Position numbers and translations under genes: made by a program. Source: CADEED01 sp043747835 (GTDB lineage: Bacteria > Pseudomonadota > Gammaproteobacteria > Steroidobacterales > Steroidobacteraceae). Taken from it: 64,000 nt of DNA. Each line of letters begins with the position of its first letter. Positions within the stretch are counted from its first letter, which is position 1. Below are positions 24,214 to 33,424 of the stretch, piece after piece. Below the pieces are notes generated by a model, which saw only the letters and a list, made by a program, of their open reading frames with translations, ran no database searches and was not told the DNA's origin. Where the stretch lies: positions 1 to 64,000 of the forward strand of contig JAYTOK010000060.1 of assembly GCA_043747835.1 (NCBI GenBank), written 5' to 3'.

Positions 24214-26181
24214 TCATGCGGCTGACTCTTGCGTCTCATGAGCGGGTCGGATGGGAAGTTTGATGTGGAACGTTGCACCGCGGCCGGCTTCCGACTCCAC
24301 GATCAGTTCGCCGCCGTGTCGGTTCACGATGGTAGAACGGGCAAATGTCAGCCCCTGACCCGTGCCCTTTCCCACATCGCGGGTCGTGAAGAAAGGATCG
24401 AAAATGCGGGCCTGAATGTGCTTCGGAATACCGACGCCGTCGTCGCTGATCGAAATGATCGCGAGATCGCCATCGCGCCGTGTCCGTACGATGATTCGTC
24501 CCCTGGCCCCCGACGACTTCACGACGTCGCCGATCGCCTGCGCCGCGTTGATGAGTATGTTCAGCACGGCTTGAGAGATTTCGCTGGCGTGGCATACGAC
24601 CGAAGGCAAGTCATCGAAATGAGTTTCGACGTCCGCGATGTACCGATATTCGTTGGAGGCTACGACCAATGTGCTCTCGATGGCGCTGTTGAGATTTATC
24701 TCGGTCTTTCCGTGAGTCTCGGGTCGCGCAAATTCTTTCAGCGAGCGAACGATCGTGGCAACCCGCGTGAGCCCCTCCTGGGCGGAGTCGAGTGCCCGGG
24801 GGATTTCCCCGACCAGATAAGGGAGGTCGGCCTGGGCCTCCGCTTCTGCTGCCGCAGACGCGGACTCTTTAGAGGGTGCGTCAGCCAATATGGATTCGTT
24901 GGCGATGCGCATCTTGTCGATCACGCTCATGAGGTCGATCGACGCGGTTCGCAGGAATGCAATGCTGTCGCTCGCGAATTGCACCGGCGTGTTGATTTCG
25001 TGTGCGACGCCCGAGGCCAGTCGCCCGACGGACTCGAGCTTTTGCGCCTGCTGCAGGCCAGTCTCCAGCTTGCGTTGCTGCGTGACGTCGAGAATCAGCC
25101 CACGGAGGCAACGTTCGCCCTTCAGGTCGCCGATGGTGATCACCCAGCGCAGCTGATGAGCGATCTTGTTCGCCGCAACCGCGGTGCATTCCACAGCGAA
25201 CTCTTCTCTCGCGGAGGAATCTTCCAGCCTCGCGCACATGGCGTCGGCATCCTCCGGAGCGATCACGGATCGCACGAAGTCGGGTGTCCCCCATTTAGAG
25301 GTGGAATACCCGAGGCATCGTTCAACCTGGGGTCCGATGTACGTGAAGAGGCGGGCGGAGGGTAGATAGGTAAACGGAATCGCATTGGTGCTTTCCGCGA
25401 TCAGGCGGTACTGCTCGCGGCTCTCTTCGAGTTGTGCGGTTCGTGCACCAACCTCCGACTCGAGGCGTGAATGCTCGGATTCCGCGAGACGCTTACGCTC
25501 CGCGAACTGCTCGCGAACCTTTTCAACCATGGTGTTGAAGGAGTGCGCGAGGCGGCCAATCTCATCGTCAGCACCCGCCCGAACAGGCGGGCGGTCATAG
25601 TCACCGGCGGCGAGCTTCGAGGCCGCCGCTCCGATTCGGCGCACCCGGCCGGCAATCGAGCGTGCCAGAACCGTCGCGATCAACATGGAGATGATGAATG
25701 CGAAGACTGCGGCCATTCCGACGGTTCGCCATTGCTGACGTGTCGCGGCATCCACATCGCGCGTCGAAAAGGTAATCGCGAGTGAGCCGACACGACCTTG
25801 CATCGTTCGGACTGGCGAGACGAACAGCGCGCGTCCTGGCGCAACGCCCGGCGCAACGCCATCCTGGGTGATGCGCGCGGGAAAGTGGCCGATACCGTCC
25901 AACAGCTTCCCATCCACGGTATACAACGCGAGCCCGGAGACGCTTTGATCCAGAGCGAAAACCTTGAGCACATCGCGAGCCGCCACCGCGTCGTCGTCGG
26001 CGAGAACGAATTGGAGTTGTGGCCCCATCAGGCGGGCGTATGCACTCGCTTTCTCGCTCAACGCCCGGAAGCCGAGATCCTTGGTTGCGAGTACGAATGG
26101 GATAGTGACGGCAGCCTCGGCTGCAAGCGCGACCGCCGCAATTCCAATCGTGAGTTTGGTGCGAAAGGAGAGCGAGCGCAC
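24214..26181 (-). CDS. Membrane sensor histidine kinase (HAMP-PAS-HisKA-HATPase)
   Basis: This 655-residue kinase starts at GTG 26181, with CAGGAG 6 bp upstream. An in-frame ATG at 26433 would add 84 residues with no recognisable sequence. It has two transmembrane helices flanking a periplasmic sensor (about 10-175), a HAMP domain (about 185-235), a PAS domain (about 275-390), the H-box VGRLASGVAHEINTPVQFAS (phosphoacceptor His) and an ATPase domain with NILINAAQAIGD, SDDGVGIP and FTTRDVGKGTGQGL. It is co-transcribed with the downstream PAS-GAF-GAF protein. No response regulator is adjacent. Confidence 0.88.
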   Translation of the reverse strand: MRSLSFRTKLTIGIAAVALAAEAAVTIPFVLATKDLGFRALSEKASAYARLMGPQLQFVLADDDAVAARDVLKVFALDQSVSGLALYTVDGKLLDGIGHFPARITQDGVAPGVAPGRALFVSPVRTMQGRVGSLAITFSTRDVDAATRQQWRTVGMAAVFAFIISMLIATVLARSIAGRVRRIGAAASKLAAGDYDRPPVRAGADDEIGRLAHSFNTMVEKVREQFAERKRLAESEHSRLESEVGARTAQLEESREQYRLIAESTNAIPFTYLPSARLFTYIGPQVERCLGYSTSKWGTPDFVRSVIAPEDADAMCARLEDSSAREEFAVECTAVAANKIAHQLRWVITIGDLKGERCLRGLILDVTQQRKLETGLQQAQKLESVGRLASGVAHEINTPVQFASDSIAFLRTASIDLMSVIDKMRIANESILADAPSKESASAAAEAEAQADLPYLVGEIPRALDSAQEGLTRVATIVRSLKEFARPETHGKTEINLNSAIESTLVVASNEYRYIADVETHFDDLPSVVCHASEISQAVLNILINAAQAIGDVVKSSGARGRIIVRTRRDGDLAIISISDDGVGIPKHIQARIFDPFFTTRDVGKGTGQGLTFARSTIVNRHGGELIVESEAGRGATFHIKLPIRPAHETQESAA

Positions 26182-26469
26182 GTCAGGCTCCTGCAGCGCG
26201 AAATGATGACATCCGGAACGGCTCCCGCGTGCATCTGTACACCTACCGACCAACTGTTGAGCGACGTGCACGCCGAAGACCAGCGATTGCGCTCGATGAA
26301 GGTGCATCGGCGGCAAGGGGATTCCCTTGAGAGCAAAAGGCCGATCGATGGCGCATCGGACCTGGAAGCTGTCACCGGGAAGTTGAATAGGGCAAGTACT
26401 TGCCGCTGTCGGCGTTGCGACTCCGCATACCAATCGAAATCGTGCCTGACTCCAACTATCCTTTGCGGC

Positions 26470-27012
26470 ATGTCACTGCAGCTCCAGACACCGCGCTTGA
26501 TCCTGCGTCCGCCCCGCCTCGAGGATTTCGACGCTTGGGCGGCCTTCCTCGGCGACGAACTCGCAACGACATTCATCGGCGGCCATCAGTCGCGCGCCAT
26601 GGCGTGGCGCACCTTCATGTGCATGTGCGGCTGCTGGCACATGACCGGCATCGCGATGTTCTCAGTGATCGAGAAAGCAACGGGAAAGTGGGTCGGTCGC
26701 CTGGGGCCGTGGTATCCGGAAGGCTGGCCTCAGGAAGAGGTCGGCTGGGGTATTGCGCGCGAGCATCAAGGCAAAGGATACGCAAGCGAGGGCGCCGCCG
26801 CGGCGATCGACTACGCGTTCTACGTGCTCGGGTGGCCCGAAGTCATCCACTGCATCCACGAGGACAATGAAGCTTCGAAGGGAGTGGCGAAGAAGTTAGG
26901 CGCACGGCTCCTGCGGCGCGTGCGGATGCCGGAGCCCTATGCTCACATGCCCGTGGATGCCTGGGGCCAAACGCGCGACGAATGGGGCGCGCGCAAGGGA
27001 AATGGGGCCTGA
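26470..27012 (+). CDS. GNAT (RimJ/RimL-type) acetyltransferase
   Basis: This 180-residue GNAT resembles RimJ/RimL-type enzymes: LQTPRLILRPPRLEDFDAWA at the start, then VGWGIAREHQGKGYASEGAA (acetyl-CoA motif A) and KGVAKKLGARLLRRV. The ATG at 26470 follows the non-coding region after the divergent kinase; a longer frame upstream overlaps the kinase gene. The last codons (GAA-equivalent ... GGG GCC TGA) come from the palindromic repeat at 27004, so the repeat supplies the stop. The acceptor is unknown. Confidence 0.8.
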   Translation: MSLQLQTPRLILRPPRLEDFDAWAAFLGDELATTFIGGHQSRAMAWRTFMCMCGCWHMTGIAMFSVIEKATGKWVGRLGPWYPEGWPQEEVGWGIAREHQGKGYASEGAAAAIDYAFYVLGWPEVIHCIHEDNEASKGVAKKLGARLLRRVRMPEPYAHMPVDAWGQTRDEWGARKGNGA

Positions 27013-27016
27013 CCCC
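27004..27016. repeat. GGGGCCTGACCCC palindrome at the GNAT 3' end
   Basis: GGGGCCTGACCCC belongs to the palindrome family in this window. The GNAT stop TGA is formed by its centre, and the TAG stop of the converging ICMT gene lies 7 bp away. Confidence 0.7.
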
Positions 27017-27022
27017 TAATAA

Positions 27023-27604
27023 CTAATAAACGAACGGCAGCAGCCGCTTCGTGCGCCACATGTAACGCGTGTACGGCGTGCCGAGCGCGTTCGCGAGCGC
27101 GCGCTCCTCGAGCCGCATGCGCCGGCCAAACGCCCAGAAGATTGGCAACACGACGAGCGCCAGCGACACCCAGTTGCCTATCGTCAATCCGAGACCTGCG
27201 AACGCGAGCAACGCGCCCGCATACGACGGATGGCGGATGCGCCGGTAAGGTCCGGTGTCGATCACTTCGTGACTCGAATGGATCGCGATGTTCACCGTGA
27301 AGTAGCGGCCGAGGTACACGATCGAATACCAGCGCAGCGCCAGCCCCAGGCCGAACGCGACGCACCCGATCCACTGCGTCGCGACGCCGCCGAATGTGGC
27401 CTGCGGCAGCTGATACGAGGCAAGTACGCCTGCGGCCACCGACAGCAGAATCGTGACCCAGAGCGTGCGCAACGAACGATCGTCCGCGTCCACGCTGTCG
27501 TCGCGGGAACGCTTCAGCCAGCCCAGACCGGCCTCGGAGAGGCCGTAGGCGATACCCAGCAAGGCGGGGAGAGGCAGTGGCATTGCGCCCGAGTCTAGCG
27601 GCAT
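27023..27604 (-). CDS. ICMT/PEMT-family membrane methyltransferase
   Basis: This 193-residue protein has four to five transmembrane helices and the isoprenylcysteine carboxyl methyltransferase-like signature YFTVNIAIHSSHEVIDTGPY, RRIRHPSYAGALLAFAGLGL and EERALANALGTPYTRYMW. The acceptor in bacteria is usually unknown (lipid, small molecule or protein). Start 27604 was kept; an internal ATG at 27583 is also possible. It is convergent with the GNAT gene. Confidence 0.8.
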   Translation of the reverse strand: MPLDSGAMPLPLPALLGIAYGLSEAGLGWLKRSRDDSVDADDRSLRTLWVTILLSVAAGVLASYQLPQATFGGVATQWIGCVAFGLGLALRWYSIVYLGRYFTVNIAIHSSHEVIDTGPYRRIRHPSYAGALLAFAGLGLTIGNWVSLALVVLPIFWAFGRRMRLEERALANALGTPYTRYMWRTKRLLPFVY

Positions 27605-27612
27605 CGCGCGGC

Positions 27613-27627
27613 GGGGGACCAGACCCC
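27613..27627. repeat. Weak GGGGACCAGACCCC palindrome
   Basis: GGGGACCAGACCCC resembles the GGGGTCTGACCCC family but is mismatched. It lies in the short gap between the ICMT gene and the next minus-strand gene. Confidence 0.35.
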
Positions 27628-27638
27628 GAAAAGCGACG

Positions 27639-27953
27639 CTAATCGCAGGTCGCGCAACGCCCGGCGATCACGCCATGCCCCGGCGGCGGCGGTTCGTATG
27701 GATCGAGCTCGTGAATCGCGAGAAAACGGCGTTCCCCCGCGCGGCTGACGAAAACCATGGCGCCGCTCGCGCCTTCGCTCTGCCAGCCCTGACCCTCCAG
27801 CGCCGCGAGTCCTTCGGCGAAAGACTTGCGCAAGTCCGTGCCGGGCGGGAGTTCGGTTGCGTCGAGCACATTGTGGAACATGTCGCGTAGGACCAGCCAG
27901 CGGGAGCGGGTCGACGTCGCGAGTGGATTGTATTGGCTGCGTTTGGTGTTCAT
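27639..27953 (-). CDS. Hypothetical protein
   Basis: This 104-residue protein starts at ATG 27953 (MNTKRSQYNPLATSTRSRW); an upstream frame to 28013 would add an arginine-rich leader. Readable segments are LRDMFHNVLDATELPPGTDL, LEGQGWQSEGASGAMVFVSR and a C-terminal CATCD. I recognise no family. It is soluble and probably cytoplasmic, and is flanked by the ICMT gene and an M28 peptidase in the same orientation. Confidence 0.55.
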   Translation of the reverse strand: MNTKRSQYNPLATSTRSRWLVLRDMFHNVLDATELPPGTDLRKSFAEGLAALEGQGWQSEGASGAMVFVSRAGERRFLAIHELDPYEPPPPGHGVIAGRCATCD

Positions 27954-28031
27954 GCGCGAACGGTAACGGCGTGCGCATCGAGTCGTCCATTCAGTGCGCG
28001 AGTCGGGACGCACTGGATGAAAAAATCCGCG

Positions 28032-29678
28032 TTACTCCGACGCTCGCCGTGGCTTGAAAAATGCGCTGCCCTTGTTCCACCCCGGCGCGGTATCGCGATC
28101 CGCGACGCGCAATGTCAGACGTTGCAGCAACTCCGAGTACTTTCCAATCGCCGCGAGGTCGACCGGCTGGTTCAGATCGTCGCCGACCGCGTGGTAACGC
28201 TCCGCAAACCATTTCTTCTCGATCTCCGCCTCGGGTGAATCCGGCGCAAAGCCGACCTTGAGCGCGAGCGCCGGCACGCCGGCGCGCACGAAGCTGTATT
28301 GATCGCTGCGGATGAATCGATTGCGCAGCGGCTGCGGATCGGTTTGCACGGCAACCCCGAGACTCGCCGCGACCGCGCGCACGTCCGCGCCGAGATCCGA
28401 TTCCTCGAGCCCGAACACCGTCAGGCTCTTCAGCGGGAAGAGGGGCAGGAACATGTCGGTGTTGAGATTCGCGACCATGTCGAGCTTCAGACGCTCGGCA
28501 CGCGAGACGAGGGCGCGCGAACCCAACAGACCGGATTCCTCCGCGGTGACCGCGGCGAACACGACGCTGCGGCGCGGCTTCGTATTCTTCGCCTGCAACT
28601 CGCGCGCGATGTCGAGCAGGCCCGCGATGCCGGACGCGTTGTCCATCGCGCCGTTGTAGAGCCTGTCCCCGTCAGAGCCTTCCTTGCCCTCGCTGCCGAC
28701 CCCGAGATGGTCGAGATGCGCGGAGAGGACGACGTGCTCGCTGCGCAACTTCTTGTCCGCACCGGGAAGGATCCCGATCACGTTCTCGGACTTCGTGCTC
28801 ACGACGGCCGCGTCGGTGACGAGGCGCAACTTCGCCGGCAGTTCGAAGCGCGGCAATGCCTTGCCTTCCTTGAGCGTCGCCAGGATCGACTCGAAGCTGT
28901 GGGGCGCGCCCTCGAAGAGAACCGCGGCCTGCGCGGGATTGAACATGACCCAGCCCTGCATGCCGGCGTAGAGGTCCGCTTCCGGCGGACCCAGCGTCAG
29001 CACGGGCTCGAAGCGCGTCGCGGCCGCGCGCTCCCAGGGCAGATCCATCGTGTAGGGATTCAGGATGCCGACGATGCCGATCGCGCCCGAGTCCCGGTAC
29101 ACCTTCCAGCGCTCGAGTCCCGAGCCGTTGTGCGCGCCCACGGCGCCGGGGACTGCCGTCGGCGCGGACGTGAAGACGACGACGAACTTGCCGCGCACGT
29201 CGATGCCCGCGAGGTCGTCGTGCCGATACTGCGGTAGTTTGAGTCCGTGGCCGATGAACACGAGCGGCGCTTCGACCTTGGGCACGAAATTGCCACGCAG
29301 ATTGATGACCGCCTCCGTGCCGAGCACGACCTTGCGTTCACCGCTCGCGCGCACCAGCGTGACGGACGAATTCTCTTCGCGGATCGTGCGCGAGACGAGG
29401 TTCACGTCCTGGAACCAGCCGTCGTCGCCGCCGGGTTTAAGCCCGGCCTTCTCGAATTCCTTCGCGACGTACTCCGCTGCGCGCCGATGGCCCGGGGTTC
29501 CGGCGCGGCGGCCTTCCATCGAATCGTCGGCGAGGACGCGTATGTCTGCCCAGCTCTTCTCGCCGCGCGCGAGGTACTCGGCATCGGTTGGGGTGGCGGC
29601 CAGCGTCGCGAAGGAGAGCGCCGCGAACGACAGGGTCCCGGCAACCCGCGCGAGAGCGGGTCGGTAGATAGTGCGCAT
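28032..29678 (-). CDS. Secreted M28 family zinc aminopeptidase-like protein
   Basis: This 548-residue protein has a signal peptide (RVAGTLSFAALSFATLAA) and the M28 catalytic core with the two-zinc ligands visible: SAHLDHLGVG (His/Asp), GAMDNASG (bridging Asp), TAEESGLLGS (catalytic Glu), NLNTDMFL (Asp) and the late His in RYHAVGDDL. A PA-type insert (about residues 125-255) precedes the zinc domain. It is likely periplasmic or extracellular, cleaving peptides for nutrition. It directly follows hutU (8-bp gap) and may be co-transcribed with the histidine degradation genes, which would give a peptide-to-histidine logic. Confidence 0.88.
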   Translation of the reverse strand: MRTIYRPALARVAGTLSFAALSFATLAATPTDAEYLARGEKSWADIRVLADDSMEGRRAGTPGHRRAAEYVAKEFEKAGLKPGGDDGWFQDVNLVSRTIREENSSVTLVRASGERKVVLGTEAVINLRGNFVPKVEAPLVFIGHGLKLPQYRHDDLAGIDVRGKFVVVFTSAPTAVPGAVGAHNGSGLERWKVYRDSGAIGIVGILNPYTMDLPWERAAATRFEPVLTLGPPEADLYAGMQGWVMFNPAQAAVLFEGAPHSFESILATLKEGKALPRFELPAKLRLVTDAAVVSTKSENVIGILPGADKKLRSEHVVLSAHLDHLGVGSEGKEGSDGDRLYNGAMDNASGIAGLLDIARELQAKNTKPRRSVVFAAVTAEESGLLGSRALVSRAERLKLDMVANLNTDMFLPLFPLKSLTVFGLEESDLGADVRAVAASLGVAVQTDPQPLRNRFIRSDQYSFVRAGVPALALKVGFAPDSPEAEIEKKWFAERYHAVGDDLNQPVDLAAIGKYSELLQRLTLRVADRDTAPGWNKGSAFFKPRRASE

Positions 29679-29685
29679 CGTCTCG

Positions 29686-31365
29686 TTACCTCGGAATGGA
29701 GGGCAGGTCTAACTTGTGCCGGGCCGCGCTATCGATCGCGATCTCGTACCCCGCGTCGGCGTGGCGCATCACACCACTCGCCGGATCGTTCCACAATACG
29801 CGCGCGATTCGCTTCGCGCACGTCTCGCTTCCGTCGCACACGATCACCATGCCGGCATGTTGCGAGAATCCCATGCCAACGCCGCCGCCGTGATGAATCG
29901 ACACCCACGTGGCGCCAGACGCGGTGTTCAACAAGGCGTTCAACAACGGCCAGTCGGACACGGCGTCCGATCCGTCGCGCATGGCTTCCGTTTCCCGGTT
30001 TGGGGACGCGACGGACCCTGCGTCGAGGTGATCGCGGCCGATGACGATCGGTGCGGCGAGCTCGCCGCTCGCGACCATCGCGTTGAACGCGAGCCCCAGG
30101 CGGTGACGATCGCCGAGACCTACCCAGCAGATGCGCGCGGGCAGTCCCTGGAACTGGATGCGCTTGCGCGCCATGTCGAGCCAGTTGTGCAGGTGCTTGT
30201 CGTCGGGCAGCAGCTCTTTCACTTTCGCATCGGTTTTTTCGATGTCGGCGGGATCGCCCGAGAGCGCGGCCCAGCGGAAGGGGCCGACGCCGCGACAGAA
30301 GAGAGGGCGGATGTACTGCGGCACGAAGCCCGGGAAGTCGAACGCGTTCTTGACGCCTTCTTCTAGCGCGACCTGCCGGATGTTGTTGCCGTAGTCGACG
30401 GTCGGAACTCCGGCTTTCTGAAAATCGAGCATCGACTGCACGTGAACTGCCATCGACGCCTTTGCGGCTTTCGCGACGCCAGCCGGATCGGTGGAGCGAC
30501 GCCCGATCCATTGCTCGACCGTCCAGCCGGCCGGTAGATAGCCATTGATGGGGTCGTGCGCACTGGTCTGGTCCGTCAGCATGTCCGGCCGCACACCGCG
30601 TTTGAAAAGAGCGGGCAGGATCTCCGCCGCGTTGCCGAGCAGCCCGACGGAGATCGGCTTCCGGTCGCGATTCGCGCGTTCGATCATCTCGAGCGCCTCG
30701 TCGATGCTGTCGGTGCCGTGATCGAGATAAGCGCTCTTCAGACGCATGTCGATGCGCGAGCGCTGGCACTCGATTGCGAGACACGATGCGCCGGCGAGCA
30801 CGCTCGCGAGGGGTTGCGCGCCGCCCATGCCGCCGAGTCCCGCCGTCAGCAGCCACCGTCCCGCAAGACTGCCGCCGTAGTGCTGGCGGCCCATCTCGAC
30901 GAAGGTTTCGTACGTGCCCTGGACGATGCCTTGAGAGCCGATGTAGATCCACGAGCCGGCTGTCATCTGGCCGTACATCATGAGGCCCTTGCGGTCGAGT
31001 TCGTTGAAGTGCTCCCACGTGCTCCAGCGCGGGACCAGGTTCGAGTTCGCGATGAGCACGCGCGGCGCATCCGCGTGTGTTTCGAACACGCCGACCGGCT
31101 TGCCGGATTGCACCAGCAGTGTCTGATCGGCTTCGAGACGGCGCAGCGTCGACACGATCCGGTCGAAGCTGTCCCAGTCACGCGCGGCGCGGCCGATGCC
31201 GCCGTACACGACGAGATCCTCGGGCCGCTCGGCGACGGCGGGATCGAGGTTGTTCATGAGCATGCGCAGCGGCGCTTCGGTGAGCCAGCTCTTTGCCGAC
31301 AGCGTCGTGCCGGTGGGCGCGCGGACCACGCGGCCGGGAGAGGAGCGGGGATCAGTGCGAGTCAT
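29686..31365 (-). CDS. hutU: Urocanate hydratase
   Basis: This 559-residue protein is full length for HutU, which hydrates urocanate to imidazolonepropionate with tightly bound NAD+. The family-specific stretches MYGQMTAGSWIYIGSQGIVQ, TAGLGGMGGAQPLA, GLGDRHRLGLAFN and SIHHGGGVGMGFSQHAG are present. The start is ATG 31365, which overlaps the end of hutG by 14 bp; a frame further upstream overlaps hutG fully. The order hutI-hutG-hutU on the minus strand is compact. No hutH is in view. Confidence 0.95.
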   Translation of the reverse strand: MTRTDPRSSPGRVVRAPTGTTLSAKSWLTEAPLRMLMNNLDPAVAERPEDLVVYGGIGRAARDWDSFDRIVSTLRRLEADQTLLVQSGKPVGVFETHADAPRVLIANSNLVPRWSTWEHFNELDRKGLMMYGQMTAGSWIYIGSQGIVQGTYETFVEMGRQHYGGSLAGRWLLTAGLGGMGGAQPLASVLAGASCLAIECQRSRIDMRLKSAYLDHGTDSIDEALEMIERANRDRKPISVGLLGNAAEILPALFKRGVRPDMLTDQTSAHDPINGYLPAGWTVEQWIGRRSTDPAGVAKAAKASMAVHVQSMLDFQKAGVPTVDYGNNIRQVALEEGVKNAFDFPGFVPQYIRPLFCRGVGPFRWAALSGDPADIEKTDAKVKELLPDDKHLHNWLDMARKRIQFQGLPARICWVGLGDRHRLGLAFNAMVASGELAAPIVIGRDHLDAGSVASPNRETEAMRDGSDAVSDWPLLNALLNTASGATWVSIHHGGGVGMGFSQHAGMVIVCDGSETCAKRIARVLWNDPASGVMRHADAGYEIAIDSAARHKLDLPSIPR

Positions 31366-32191
31366 GGGATTGTCCAGTCGCGAAAGCGATGCAGGCGTCG
31401 AGAATGTCGCGTAGCGCGATGCGCAAGGTTGAGGCATGCGTGTCGTCCAGCGGCACGGGCCAGTTCGTCGGCGTGAGCGCTGCGGCGGGCTCCTCGAGAT
31501 AGCCGCGCATCGCAAGCTCCATTTGTATCGCGTGAATGCCGTTTTGCGGCTTGCCGTAGTGGCGTGTGATCCAACCGCCGCGGAAGCGGCCGTTCGTCAC
31601 GCGGCTCATGCCGGAGCGATCGCAGATCGCCTCGATGCCTGCCGTGAGAGCAGCGTCACAGGTTGCGCCGTTGTTCGTGCCGATGTTGAACTGCGGGAGC
31701 TCGCCGTCGAACAGGCGTGGCGCGCGCGAGAGGATCGAGTGTGCGTCATAGACGACCACGGCCTCGTGCGAGTCGCGTGCGCGCTCGATCGCGGTACGCA
31801 GTGCGTCGTGATACGGATCGAAATATTCCACGCGTCGCCGCGCGATCTCTTTCGCGTCGGGCTCGCCGCCGGATCGATACAAGGCCTCGCCCGCAAACGT
31901 CTCGATGGGGCAGAGGCCGGTGGTGGCTTGCCCCGGATACAGCGATGCGCCGGAAGGGTCGCGATTCACGTCGACGACGGTGCGCGAGAGCGCGGTGCGG
32001 ATCGTCGTCGCGCCGAGGCCGTGCGCGAAGTCGTAGAGGACGTCGACCCAGTGGTCCGCGTCCTTGCGCGCGAGCCACGGCGATACGAGACCGGGTTCGA
32101 GACTCGCGGGGATCTCCGTGCCCGTGTGCGGGAAGCTCACGATCAGCGGCGCGGCGCCGTGATGCACGGCTAACCACTCGTGCGTGGTCAC
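31352..32191 (-). CDS. hutG: N-formylglutamate deformylase
   Basis: This 279-residue protein matches N-formylglutamate amidohydrolase: LIVSFPHTGTEIPASL, VDVNRDPSGASLYPGQ, YDAHSILSRAPRLF and WITRHYGKPQNGIHAIQMEL. It starts at GTG 32191, 4 bp inside the hutI stop (GTGA). It is the FGase enzyme, unrelated to the arginase-type formimidoylglutamase, so with HutF it forms the two-step route from formimidoylglutamate to glutamate plus formate. Confidence 0.93.
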   Translation of the reverse strand: MTTHEWLAVHHGAAPLIVSFPHTGTEIPASLEPGLVSPWLARKDADHWVDVLYDFAHGLGATTIRTALSRTVVDVNRDPSGASLYPGQATTGLCPIETFAGEALYRSGGEPDAKEIARRRVEYFDPYHDALRTAIERARDSHEAVVVYDAHSILSRAPRLFDGELPQFNIGTNNGATCDAALTAGIEAICDRSGMSRVTNGRFRGGWITRHYGKPQNGIHAIQMELAMRGYLEEPAAALTPTNWPVPLDDTHASTLRIALRDILDACIAFATGQSHDSH

Positions 32192-33393
32192 TTGCCTCTC
32201 CAGACGCGCGTTTGCAGCGGGTTGCCGCCAATGTGATAGACGAGCTCGGCCGGCGTTTCGACGTTCCAGATCGCGAGGTCGCAGCGCTTGCCGACTTCGA
32301 GCGTACCGCGGTCGGAAAGGCCCAGCGCCCGCGCGCCCGCGCGAGTCATGCCGATCAGGCATTCGTCGATCGTCATCCGGAAGAAGGTCGCCGCCATGTT
32401 CATCACGAGCAGCGGCGAGGTTAGCGGCGACGTACCCGGATTGCAGTCCGTGGCGAGTGCGATCGAAACGCCATGCGCGCGCAGCAGATCCACGGACGGA
32501 ACTCGTGTTTCGCGCAGGAAGTAAAACGCGCCCGGCAGGAGCACCGCGACCGTGCCCGACGCGGCCATCGCGCGGATGCCGGCTTCGTCGATGTGCTCGA
32601 GGTGGTCGGCGGACAGCGCACTGAACTCCGCCGCGAGCGCGGCGCCGTGCTGATTCGACAACTGTTCGGCGTGCAGCTTTACAGGGAGGCCGAGCGCCTT
32701 CGCGGCGGCGAATACGCGGCGCGTTTGCTCGAGGGAGAAGCCGATGTTCTCGCAGAACGCATCGACCGCGTCGACGAGGCCCGCGCGCGCGAGCGCAGGC
32801 AGCATTTCCTCGCAGACGCTCGCGATGTAGTCGTCGGCGCGGCCCGCGAACTCGGGCGGCAGCGCGTGCGCGCCGAGGAAAGTCGTGCGGACGTCGATGC
32901 CGCGCGTCTGTACCGCGCCGAGCGCACGCGCGGCGCGCAGTTGCTTGCGCTCGTGTTCGAGCGAAAGACCATAGCCGGATTTGATTTCGACGGTCGTCAC
33001 GCCTTCCGCCGCGAGCGCGTTCGCGCGCGGCAGCGATTCGGCGATGAGCTGTTCCTCGGAGGCGGCGCGTGTGGCGTTGACCGTGGAGAGGATTCCGCCG
33101 CCACGGCGCGCGATCTCTTCGTATGAAACGCCAGCGAGGCGATGCTCGAACTCGGCGGCGCGATTGCCGGCGTGCACGAGGTGCGTGTGGCAGTCGACGA
33201 AGCCGGGCGTGACGAGGCGACCTTCACAGTCGATGATCTGATCGGCGCTCAAGCCGGCGCGGACGGCGCTTTCGGAGCCGACGTAGACAATGGCGCCGTC
33301 GCGCACCGCGATCATGCCGTTCTCGACGATGCCGAGACCCGGGCCGGTCAGCGTCGCGAGGCGGGCATTACGCCAGAGGCGGTCACAGCGCAT
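32188..33393 (-). CDS. hutI: Imidazolonepropionase
   Basis: This 401-residue amidohydrolase has FVDCHTHLVHAGNR (metal H-x-H), TTVEIKSGYGLSLEHERKQL, LPVKLHAEQLSNQHGA and ATDCNPGTSPLTSPLLVMNM. It converts imidazolonepropionate to formimidoylglutamate. It is the first gene of the visible hutIGU transcript on the minus strand. The promoter should lie between 33394 and the end of the next minus gene at 33425, or further upstream. Confidence 0.94.
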   Translation of the reverse strand: MRCDRLWRNARLATLTGPGLGIVENGMIAVRDGAIVYVGSESAVRAGLSADQIIDCEGRLVTPGFVDCHTHLVHAGNRAAEFEHRLAGVSYEEIARRGGGILSTVNATRAASEEQLIAESLPRANALAAEGVTTVEIKSGYGLSLEHERKQLRAARALGAVQTRGIDVRTTFLGAHALPPEFAGRADDYIASVCEEMLPALARAGLVDAVDAFCENIGFSLEQTRRVFAAAKALGLPVKLHAEQLSNQHGAALAAEFSALSADHLEHIDEAGIRAMAASGTVAVLLPGAFYFLRETRVPSVDLLRAHGVSIALATDCNPGTSPLTSPLLVMNMAATFFRMTIDECLIGMTRAGARALGLSDRGTLEVGKRCDLAIWNVETPAELVYHIGGNPLQTRVWRGK

Positions 33394-33424
33394 GGCGGCA
33401 AGTTATCACGAGCGGAAGGTCCCG

